DNA from: Candidatus Atribacter alterifermentans
GTDB lineage: Bacteria; Atribacterota; Atribacteria; Atribacterales; Atribacteraceae
Direction of reading: 5' to 3'
Length of the DNA: 11,529 bases
NCBI GenBank assembly: GCA_012517635.1
Contig: JAAYUP010000123.1
Location: 1 to 11,529, forward strand
Part shown: one piece after another, positions 6,123 through 11,529 of the stretch
Layout: each line of letters starts with the position of its first letter
Position numbering within the stretch: the first letter of the stretch is position 1
Position numbers and translations under genes: made by a program
Notes under the pieces: generated by a model
Databases searched by the model: none
What the model was told of the DNA's origin: nothing
What the model saw: only the letters and a program-made list of their open reading frames with translations

Positions 6123-8612
6123 TCATTCTTTATCCAATTCATGGTTATTTTGATCATCAATGAATGTTTCTTCTGAAGTGATGGTTCGGCAGTGTTTGAT
6201 GAATAAACTGATTAAATTTGGATCAAATTGACTTCCAGAACAGCGCAAGAGCTCATTTATCACTTCTTCTTTGGTAAGAGGTGGTTGATAAGGTCGGCCA
6301 CTTCTCATGGCATCATAGGCGTCGGCTATAGCCATTATCCTGGCTAAGAGTGGAATGTTCTCTTTGGAAAGACCTCGGGGATAGCCAGTCCCATCCCATC
6401 GTTCATGATGAGCCCAAATTGCATCTGCAATAGTGGATATTTGATGGATTGCTTGGGCAATTCGATAACCGATTTCTGGATGTTTTTTTATTTTTTTCCA
6501 TCCTTCTTCATCAAGTCGATTGGTTTGTGAAAGAAAGTTGATATCCATATTTATTTTACCTAAATCATGGAGATCGGCCAAATACCGAAGTTCTTCTTCT
6601 GAATACGGAAGATTAAGAACCATTCCAAACCAGAGGCAAAGTCGACAGAGCTCAGGTGAATGCCAGGTTTTTGGTTTCAGATTACTGATAAAAGTCGAAA
6701 GCAGCATGCGTTGATAATGGTTAGATTCTATTAATTTTTCCTGGTACATGTTTTCGTCTGCCTCAATAACTATGGTTTGTATATCTTGAATGGGTACGGA
6801 TTTTGTTGAAACTCCAAGCGAAATACTAAGTGGTATTAAAAAATTTTCCTGGATCTGACATTCATTTCGGATTCGGTCACAAATTTGCAATACCGTCTCA
6901 TGGTCAGTTTGGGGAAGGATAATGACAAATTCGTCTCCTCCCCAACGGCTAATAATATCTTCTTTACGACAGCATCTTTTTAATATTTCAGCAGTTTTTT
7001 TTAGAAGTTGGTCTCCCTCTAAGTGACCAAAAGCATCATTCAATATTTTTAATCCATTCACATCTCCAATTATGAGACTTAAGGGATATTGCCGATCCGT
7101 ATTGAGTCTTTTAAGCTCTTCTTCAAAGAAGAGTCGGTTATAGAGTCCGGTGAGGCTATCATGAAGATTAATATATTGAATCTTATTCTCTGCTTCTTTA
7201 CTTGCAGTAACATCTTCTCCAGCTATGATTAGTTCCTTGGGTTCTCCCAAATCATCAAATATTGGAAAAATTTTATACCGCAACCAAAACTTTTTTCCCC
7301 ATTGGGAGATACATTCCCTATCCCCTGATATGACTTGGTTTTTAGCTAATTGCTTATCCTCATTCATGAAAAGTGGTTGTTCTGAGATGAAGAGATTTGA
7401 CAGGGTCATTTGAAGTATTTTTTCTTTATGAGACACTCCTAATATGTCCATCATATGTTGGTTGATATCAAGAATTTTCCCATGAAGATCAACTTTTAAA
7501 ATACCGATAGGTGTTTTTTCAAAAAGATCCCGATAATTTTTTTCACTATTTTTTATCCTTTTCTCATTGTATTGTTGTTGAGTGATATCACGCCCTACTA
7601 AAAGAATTCCATTTTTTCTCCCTTTGTGGAGATAAGGGTTTGTGCTCCAGTCAATAACTTTTGGAAATTCTCCTTTCTGAGAAGGAAATTCGGTAATAAA
7701 ATGGGTACCAGCAGGAAAAAGGTTGTCAAATTTTTGATTTTGGGAGTTTTCTTTAAAAGCAAGTGATGAGGTTGCATTTTTAAATATCTTTCGACAATCT
7801 TTTCCTATCATACCATCACCGAAAAAGTCAATACCCACTTGATTAAGCCATTCTATTTGCCCTTTATGGTTGAGTTGCAAGATTATTTCAGGAACGGCTT
7901 GAATCAAAGAAGTTTGTTTTTCCTCGACTCGTCTTAGCTTCTTGAGAGCTTGAGAGAGCCGAATGCTGATGTAGATGAGAATGATGAAAAAAGCAAAAAG
8001 AGTCAGGAAAAGTTCCCGGTACAATTTATAAAAGAGATAAAGACCAGCAATCCAATAGGAAGTGGTTCTTACCCCCTGATTGGGACTTCTTGGGGTGGGA
8101 GAAAGATGGAACATCCAGGTTTCCGGATTCATTTCCGATCTTCCATAAGAGACGTCCTTCCATTGCGGACCAAAGGTGATGACATCAATGGTCGTGTTAC
8201 CATCCGGCGCAGTTAAAATAATGCTCTCTCCGTCTTTTGAAAGTTCAAAATTGAGATGGAGGGGGCCTTGATCAGGTTCCCCATCAGCGATGAGAAGAGT
8301 GAACCCCCCACCAGGAATGATGGTTTCTTGATGAGATCCTTCCGGGATCTGCCATTTTAGTGGGTTGTTCAATTTATCGGATATAAAATAACCGCTTAAA
8401 TCAATAGGTTGGGAAGACCTATTCTGAATCTCGATCCAATCATTCAATTTCCCCGATTGGTCTAAAATAATGGAACCATTGGAAGCCATAAATTCAGTAA
8501 TGAGAAGAGAGGCAAAACCCTCTGCCGAGAAATGCCAGAGTAAAAAAACAATTATTAGGTTTATTAAGATCAGTGAAGAAGGTTTTAAACCAGAAAAAAG
8601 CCTCATTCTCAT
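6123..8612 (-). CDS. Lamin-tail-domain receptor with two PAS, GGDEF and HD-GYP domains (c-di-GMP turnover)
   Basis: This 829-residue membrane receptor has a signal anchor or signal peptide (about 13-33), then a Lamin Tail Domain outside the membrane (about 34-178). LTD hallmarks are LLITEFMASNGS, LNDWIEIQNRS, IDLSGYFISD, WQIPEG, LHLNFELSKDGESI, SYGR and the final SPTPRSPNQG. A second helix (about 195-217) leads through a short charged linker to PAS1 (about 234-345), PAS2 (about 355-475), GGDEF (about 480-630) and HD-GYP (about 640-808). The GGDEF motif is intact (558-562), D517, N525 and D534 are kept, and RKED (549-552) forms an I-site. HD-GYP residues H651, H682-D683, H711, H735-H736, DGTGYP (740-745) and D764 are present, so both synthesis and hydrolysis are possible. 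The ATG at 8612 has an AAAGGA site; a second ATG at 8606 is a poorer choice. It lies directly upstream of the sugar genes on the same strand. Confidence 0.92.
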   Translation of the reverse strand: MRMRLFSGLKPSSLILINLIIVFLLWHFSAEGFASLLITEFMASNGSIILDQSGKLNDWIEIQNRSSQPIDLSGYFISDKLNNPLKWQIPEGSHQETIIPGGGFTLLIADGEPDQGPLHLNFELSKDGESIILTAPDGNTTIDVITFGPQWKDVSYGRSEMNPETWMFHLSPTPRSPNQGVRTTSYWIAGLYLFYKLYRELFLTLFAFFIILIYISIRLSQALKKLRRVEEKQTSLIQAVPEIILQLNHKGQIEWLNQVGIDFFGDGMIGKDCRKIFKNATSSLAFKENSQNQKFDNLFPAGTHFITEFPSQKGEFPKVIDWSTNPYLHKGRKNGILLVGRDITQQQYNEKRIKNSEKNYRDLFEKTPIGILKVDLHGKILDINQHMMDILGVSHKEKILQMTLSNLFISEQPLFMNEDKQLAKNQVISGDRECISQWGKKFWLRYKIFPIFDDLGEPKELIIAGEDVTASKEAENKIQYINLHDSLTGLYNRLFFEEELKRLNTDRQYPLSLIIGDVNGLKILNDAFGHLEGDQLLKKTAEILKRCCRKEDIISRWGGDEFVIILPQTDHETVLQICDRIRNECQIQENFLIPLSISLGVSTKSVPIQDIQTIVIEADENMYQEKLIESNHYQRMLLSTFISNLKPKTWHSPELCRLCLWFGMVLNLPYSEEELRYLADLHDLGKINMDINFLSQTNRLDEEGWKKIKKHPEIGYRIAQAIHQISTIADAIWAHHERWDGTGYPRGLSKENIPLLARIMAIADAYDAMRSGRPYQPPLTKEEVINELLRCSGSQFDPNLISLFIKHCRTITSEETFIDDQNNHELDKE

Positions 8613-8668
8613 TAAAATCGTTCCTTTGGATATTATTACCTGGAAAAAAGTAAAATTTTCAATATTTT

Positions 8669-8677
8669 ATTATATCA
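8669..8677 (-). promoter_or_regulatory. Extended -10 promoter of the LTD-HD-GYP gene
   Basis: The minus strand reads TGATATAAT, a full TGN extended -10 plus a perfect TATAAT. The predicted start is near 8662, about 50 bases before the ATG. No recognisable -35 is present, which an extended -10 can tolerate. This may be the promoter for the whole minus-strand sugar cluster. Confidence 0.5.
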
Positions 8678-8741
8678 AAGATTTAATGAAAAATATTATT
8701 CCTTTGGAAGGATTCCTCTTGAAGAAAGATGAAGAAAAAAA

Positions 8742-8817
8742 TGGCGCGCCTGGAGGGAGTTGAACCCCCAACCTTCGGATCCGAAGTCCGCGGCTCTGTC
8801 CATTGAGCTACAGGCGC
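8742..8817 (-). tRNA. tRNA-Arg, anticodon UCG
   Basis: Read on the minus strand, this is a complete 76-base cloverleaf. The 7-bp acceptor stem GCGCCTG/CAGGCGC is perfect, followed by discriminator G and an encoded CCA. The D arm is GCTC/GAGC with GG in the loop. The anticodon loop CTTCGGA gives UCG, which reads CGN arginine codons. The T arm is GGGGG/CCCTC with loop TTCAACT. The first anticodon-stem pair (27-43) is G opposite A rather than a Watson-Crick pair. A run of seven T residues follows the CCA and may help end transcription. It stands upstream of the LTD-HD-GYP gene on the same strand and is divergent from the aminopeptidase gene. Confidence 0.97.
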
Positions 8818-8833
8818 ATCCCTTCGTTCTCAT

Positions 8834-8839
8834 ATTATA
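8834..8839 (-). promoter_or_regulatory. -10 element of the tRNA-Arg gene
   Basis: A perfect TATAAT lies 16 bases before the mature 5' end of the tRNA on the minus strand, giving a predicted leader of about 10 bases. At 17-base spacing the upstream hexamer is TTTCCT, a weak -35. Confidence 0.5.
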
Positions 8840-8932
8840 AAAAAATTTCTGAAAAAAGGAAAGAGCCTTCCTTGGTTGTTCCCTTTGTTTTTGATCTCAT
8901 TCAAGTAGTCATTTTCTCAACGGATATTATTT

Positions 8933-8941
8933 TGATATACT
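8933..8941 (+). promoter_or_regulatory. Extended -10 promoter of the M29 aminopeptidase gene
   Basis: TGATATACT combines a TGN extension with a near-consensus -10. The predicted start is near 8948, about 38 bases before the chosen ATG. The -35 region (about TTTCTC) is poor, as with the extended -10 promoter at 8669-8677. Confidence 0.45.
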
Positions 8942-8985
8942 AGTTCAGTTTATTTTACAAAAATCTCATATATTGAGGGATGACT

Positions 8986-10101
8986 ATGTCCGATATTTTT
9001 TTAGAAAAGTTAGCCAAGGTTCTTCTTTCCTATTCAACCCGAGTACAGCCAGGTGAGGAAGTATTTATTACGGCAGAGGATGTTGCTATTCCTTGGATTA
9101 AAGCAGTTGCAACCCAAGCTTATAAAATGGGCGCTGTTGTGCGAACGACCGTTGAACTTGAGTCGGTAAGGCGAGCAAAATTTTTTTTTGGAAGTCAAGA
9201 GGCAATCCAAGCCGAAGACCTTTTTTTCAAAACCATCGTGGATCATGCTGATGTATTTTTAACTGCTTGGGGGAGTTGGAACACCAGATCTCGAACGAAC
9301 ATTGATTCTGAGAAAATGAAATTGAGTATACAAGCCAACGAGGCAATTCGTCGAAAATTTTCCCAAAGAATGGGTGATGGAAGTCTGCGCTGGTGTGGAA
9401 CTCAATATCCTACTCATGCCGATGCCCAGGAAGCTGGTATGAGTTTGGAAGAATATCAGGATTTTGTCTATAGAGCAGGATATCTTCACACCGAGAATCC
9501 AATTGCTGAGTGGTTACGAATCGAAAAAGATCAAGAGAGATGGGTTCGTTATCTCAATTCAAAAAAAGAATTGCGCATCATGAGCGAGAAAACCGATTTA
9601 CAATTGGGAATTACTGATCGAACCTGGGTTAACTGTTGTGGTCGTCAAAATTTCCCGGACGGAGAAATTTTTACTTCACCAGTTGAAAGTCAAATTGACG
9701 GTTTCATTACTTTTAGTTTTCCTGGGATATATATGGGAAAAGAAGTTGAAAATATTTCTTTAAAAGTAAGGAATGGTCGAGTCATCGAAGCCCGGGCAAA
9801 AAAAGGCGAAGATTTGCTTCGCGCTCTTCTCACCACTGATCATGGTGCAGCTTTTTTTGGAGAAGTAGCTATCGGGACGAATTATCAAATCCAGCAATTT
9901 ACTCGGAATATGTTATTTGACGAAAAAATTGGAGGTACAATTCACATGGCTTTAGGAGATTCGATGCCAGAAGCAGGTGGTATCAATCAATCTTCTATAC
10001 ATTGGGATATGTTGTGTGATATGCGTAACCATGGAGAAATCTATGCTGATGGAGAGTTGTTTTATAAACAGGGAAAATTTTTAGAAACTGTTTTAGGATA
10101 A
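8986..10101 (+). CDS. M29-family metallo-aminopeptidase (AmpS/PepS type)
   Basis: This cytoplasmic peptidase of 371 residues is predicted to remove N-terminal amino acids from peptides with a two-metal site. Family motifs are NFPDGEIFTSP, FFGEVAIGTN, GGTIHMALG and SSIHWDMLCDM. The implied metal ligands are E227, E293, H320, H339 and D341 (numbered from the ATG at 8986). The 66-residue gap between the two Glu and the H-x-D pair match the pattern I recall for Thermus and Staphylococcus M29 enzymes. It is shorter than the roughly 410 residues usual for those, mainly before the first Glu. I chose the ATG at 8986 because GAGGG (8975-8979) is six bases before it; the ATG at 8980 directly abuts that site. 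It seems monocistronic, with its own extended -10 promoter. Role: peptide use or protein turnover. Confidence 0.9.
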   Translation: MSDIFLEKLAKVLLSYSTRVQPGEEVFITAEDVAIPWIKAVATQAYKMGAVVRTTVELESVRRAKFFFGSQEAIQAEDLFFKTIVDHADVFLTAWGSWNTRSRTNIDSEKMKLSIQANEAIRRKFSQRMGDGSLRWCGTQYPTHADAQEAGMSLEEYQDFVYRAGYLHTENPIAEWLRIEKDQERWVRYLNSKKELRIMSEKTDLQLGITDRTWVNCCGRQNFPDGEIFTSPVESQIDGFITFSFPGIYMGKEVENISLKVRNGRVIEARAKKGEDLLRALLTTDHGAAFFGEVAIGTNYQIQQFTRNMLFDEKIGGTIHMALGDSMPEAGGINQSSIHWDMLCDMRNHGEIYADGELFYKQGKFLETVLG

Positions 10102-10109
10102 AGGATGGA

Positions 10110-10153
10110 ATTCTAATCAAACTTTAAGGGAATTCTAAGGTTATTTTAAGATT
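10110..10153 (+). promoter_or_regulatory. Four tandem 11-bp direct repeats, probable OmpR/PhoB-type response-regulator site
   Basis: Four units in exact 11-bp phase: ATTCTAATCAA, ACTTTAAGGGA, ATTCTAAGGTT and ATTTTAAGATT. Positions 1 (A), 3 (T) and 5-7 (TAA) are the same in all four. Direct repeats of about 11 bp, one helical turn, are the usual site for winged-helix regulators of the OmpR/PhoB family. The array ends seven bases before a TAAAAT -10 and covers where a -35 would be, as at an activator-dependent promoter. The repeats are seen directly; the regulator class is inferred and no regulator gene is in the window. Confidence 0.6.
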
Positions 10154-10160
10154 AGCTGGA

Positions 10161-10166
10161 TAAAAT
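10161..10166 (+). promoter_or_regulatory. -10 element of the secreted OB-fold-like gene
   Basis: TAAAAT lies 39 bases before the ATG. At 17-base spacing the upstream hexamer is AGGTTA, not a -35, so the promoter probably depends on an activator at the adjoining 11-bp repeats. Confidence 0.4.
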
Positions 10167-10205
10167 AAGAACAATCAGTAAAAAGTGAAAAGGAGCTGAG
10201 AAAAA

Positions 10206-10700
10206 ATGAAGAAAATTTTCAGTGGTATTACGGTAGCTCTTCTGGTTGTTCTAATGGTGAGTGGATTTGCTTTCGCCCGTGGCCGTGGAGATGATAATTA
10301 TGGGAAACAACTAACCGGTAAAACAGTTGATATGAGTGGAACAATACAGGCTGTTGATTTCACACCACCGCAGATTGAAATCAAAATTGATGTAGATGGT
10401 AAAATCATTGAAGTTGAGTTAGGTCCGGTATGGCAATATGATCCAAAAGATTTCCAAATTGGTGCATCAATTTCTCTAACTGGTGAATATGTCGCCAATG
10501 ATGTTTTTCTTCCCTATTCGTTCAAAGTGAATGATAAAACTTATGAATTGAGAGATACGAACGGGAATCCCCTTTGGGTAGGTGGAAAAAATAATGATGA
10601 TAATCGAGGAAATCGAAACCAAGATGAAGATTGGGATTGCCGTGGACGAGGCGGTCGTAATCAAGATAGTTGGGGTCGAGGAATGATGAGAAATCGGTGA
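10206..10700 (+). CDS. Small secreted OB-fold-like protein with Asn/Asp/Arg/Gly-rich tail
   Basis: This 164-residue protein has a clear Sec signal peptide: KK, a hydrophobic core, then AFA, with likely cleavage before R25. Residues about 38-125 look like a small beta-barrel: SGTIQAVDFTPPQIEIKIDV, IIEVELGPVWQYDP, GASISLTGEY, then FKVNDKTYELRDTNGNPLWVGG. The GTI-x-VD opening, ELGPVW and LRD-NG-PLW blocks recur in uncharacterised exported bacterial proteins, and the fold resembles bacterial OB-fold (BOF) stress proteins. The tail (126-164) is low complexity, rich in N, D, R and G, with a twice-repeated RNQD and one Cys. Function is unknown; binding of metal, polysaccharide or nucleic acid at the envelope is possible. 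It is a single-gene unit: repeats and a -10 upstream, AGGAG ten bases before the ATG, and a strong terminator after it. Confidence 0.8.
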   Translation: MKKIFSGITVALLVVLMVSGFAFARGRGDDNYGKQLTGKTVDMSGTIQAVDFTPPQIEIKIDVDGKIIEVELGPVWQYDPKDFQIGASISLTGEYVANDVFLPYSFKVNDKTYELRDTNGNPLWVGGKNNDDNRGNRNQDEDWDCRGRGGRNQDSWGRGMMRNR

Positions 10701-10724
10701 AACTGTAACTGGTAAACCAAGAAG

Positions 10725-10769
10725 AATAATAAAAAAGCCGCTCATTATGTGAGCGGCTTTTTTATTATT
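10725..10769. terminator. Strong intrinsic terminator, active in both directions by sequence
   Basis: A perfect 20-bp hairpin with a 5-base loop (TTATG). The GC core is GCCGCTCA/TGAGCGGC, followed by TTTTTT on the plus strand and, by symmetry, TTTTTT on the minus strand. It starts 25 bases after the stop codon of the secreted OB-fold-like gene. Confidence 0.96.
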
Positions 10770-10787
10770 GAATTTTCCATCACTGAT

Positions 10788-10831
10788 TATAATTTTAGTA
10801 ATTTGCATTAAGCTGAAAAATCAATTACATT
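10788..10831 (+). promoter_or_regulatory. Candidate promoter(s) of the DUF6141-like gene
   Basis: Two options are visible. One is a perfect TATAAT at 10788-10793 lacking a good -35, because the region upstream is the terminator. The other is TTGCAT (10803-10808), 17 bases, then TACATT (10826-10831), which would give a leader of about 30 bases. I cannot choose between them. Confidence 0.35.
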
Positions 10832-10868
10832 ATTTTAGGGAAATTGAGATCATTATTGAGGGAAAAAG

Positions 10869-11387
10869 ATGAATATTGAAAATTCTAATCAGGTATTTTT
10901 TAAGGAAATTCAAACGGTCAAATCCCAATGGCTCTGGGGATTGGTTTTGATTCCTATCGTGGTTCTTTTGTACGGGATGGTACAGCAGTTCATTTTTAAA
11001 AAACCTTGGGGCAATAATCCAATGTCAGATACTGGATTATTAATCGTTGGGTTGATTGTTGTGGCCGGTCTTCCCTTGTTTGTGTTTTTAAATCGTTTAG
11101 AAATACAAGTGAGTAATTATGGGATTTATTATCGCTATAGACCTTTTCATTTCCAATATCAAAGAATTCCAAAAGAAAACCTGTTGAGTTATCAAATTGT
11201 CCATTACCGACCTTTGCGAGATCATGGAGGATGGGGAATCCGTTATGGAAAATACGGAAAGGCTTATACTCTCTCGGGAGAGACTGGAGTTCAGTTGGTC
11301 ACCATTGATCAAAAGAAGATTTTACTCGGCACTCTTAAGCCTGAAGAAATACATAATGCTCTTGATTCAATACAAGAAAAACACTAA
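10869..11387 (+). CDS. DUF6141-like membrane protein with two helices and a C-terminal beta domain
   Basis: This 172-residue protein has transmembrane helices at about 21-42 and 55-74, joined by a short loop containing FKKPWGNNP. A cytoplasmic, probably PH-like beta domain follows: LEIQVSNYGIYYRYRPFH (77-94), IPKENLLSYQIVHYRP (100-115), GGWGIRYGKYGKAYTLSG (120-137), GVQLV and ILLGTLKPEEI. The HYRP-x5-GGWGIRYG-x3-KAY-SG block is the signature I associate with DUF6141, a family without a known function. A GAGGG site lies six bases before the ATG. It follows the strong terminator, so it is a separate transcript. No catalytic residues are apparent; a role in sensing or scaffolding at the membrane is only a guess. 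Confidence 0.75.
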   Translation: MNIENSNQVFFKEIQTVKSQWLWGLVLIPIVVLLYGMVQQFIFKKPWGNNPMSDTGLLIVGLIVVAGLPLFVFLNRLEIQVSNYGIYYRYRPFHFQYQRIPKENLLSYQIVHYRPLRDHGGWGIRYGKYGKAYTLSGETGVQLVTIDQKKILLGTLKPEEIHNALDSIQEKH

Positions 11388-11501
11388 CTTACTAACTCAT
11401 TTTCTCCACTGATGAACGAATATTGTGTTGATATTTATTATAAGAAAACAGCCGGATAGAAAAAAGAGAGCGAAAGGGTTCTTCGTTGCAACGGAGGTGA
11501 A

Positions 11502-11529
11502 TGATAACGGATGATTTAGAAAATAAAGA
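11502..11529 (+). CDS. Possible start of another gene, cut by the right edge
   Basis: An ATG opens a frame reading MITDDLENK to the window end without a stop. GGAGGTGA (11494-11501) directly abuts it, leaving three bases between GGAGG and the ATG, which is short but workable. Nothing can be said about function. The stretch before it (11388-11493) holds no other gene or clear terminator that I can see; TATTAT at 11436-11441 is a possible -10. Confidence 0.4.

Noticed and set aside
6071..6160. Longer N-terminus for the Gfo/Idh/MocA gene
   Set aside because: The added 30 residues overlap the preceding gene and include the AAGGAGG site of the ATG at 6070; the Rossmann strand begins just after that ATG.
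8699..8717. Hairpin TCCTT/AAGGA after the tRNA as a terminator
   Set aside because: The stem is only five pairs with a mismatch just outside; the T-run after the tRNA is noted but no firm terminator can be called.
8470..8763. Plus-strand 97-codon frame
   Set aside because: It runs antisense to the LTD gene start and into the tRNA gene, with no homology pattern or ribosome site.
10108..10135. Two GAATTC sites as a terminator hairpin after the aminopeptidase gene
   Set aside because: The pairing does not extend beyond the six self-complementary bases and no T-run follows; the 11-bp direct-repeat reading explains the region better.
10476..10808. Minus-strand 110-codon Ile-rich frame
   Set aside because: It is antisense to the secreted OB-fold-like gene and crosses the terminator hairpin; the Ile-rich composition is a by-product of the N/D-rich tail on the other strand.
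1..11529. CRISPR array, IS element, phage or toxin-antitoxin module
   Set aside because: No spaced identical repeats, transposase or integrase motifs, or small toxin/antitoxin-like gene pairs were found on either strand.

Overview
The window is a moderately AT-rich bacterial segment with compact genes and strong GGAGG-type Shine-Dalgarno sites. Gene content points to an anaerobic or fermentative bacterium: two GGDEF-HD-GYP proteins, Gfo/Idh/MocA and TIM-barrel sugar enzymes, an M29 aminopeptidase and a uroporphyrinogen-decarboxylase-like protein. A candidate phylum such as Atribacterota fits my impression of the protein style, but the sequence alone does not prove it; Thermotogota or deep Firmicutes-like lineages remain possible. 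There is no sign of phage, IS element or CRISPR. No gene-free stretch exceeds 300 bases.

Layout. 1-341 (-) is the start of a URO-D/corrinoid-methyltransferase-like gene cut by the window edge. Divergent from it, 492-2786 (+) encodes a seven-helix (MASE3-like) PAS-GGDEF-HD-GYP protein whose GGDEF motif reads GEDEF. A minus-strand cluster then runs from 8612 down to 2833. In transcription order it holds a second GGDEF-HD-GYP protein, which carries an extracytoplasmic Lamin Tail Domain; a Gfo/Idh/MocA dehydrogenase resembling levoglucosan/glucoside 3-dehydrogenases; a TIM-barrel sugar isomerase/epimerase-family protein; and a ketose (tagatose/allulose) 3-epimerase-family protein. A tRNA-Arg(UCG) lies upstream at 8742-8817 (-). 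To its right, on the plus strand, are an M29 metallo-aminopeptidase (8986-10101), a small secreted OB-fold-like protein (10206-10700) closed by a perfect 20-bp hairpin terminator, a DUF6141-like two-helix membrane protein (10869-11387), and possibly the first codons of another gene at 11502.

How it may work together. The three sugar enzymes suggest a route in which a sugar or glycoside is oxidised, probably at C3, and the keto-sugar is then eliminated, hydrated or epimerised. A c-di-GMP-turnover receptor sits immediately upstream on the same strand, 52 bp from the dehydrogenase, so sensing and sugar use may be co-expressed. The receptor's outside domain is an LTD, a fold known from nuclear lamins and from secreted bacterial proteins. 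I consider this the most unusual feature of the window. The second notable item is a set of four 11-bp tandem direct repeats in front of the secreted OB-fold gene. They look like an OmpR/PhoB-type response-regulator site and replace a -35 element.
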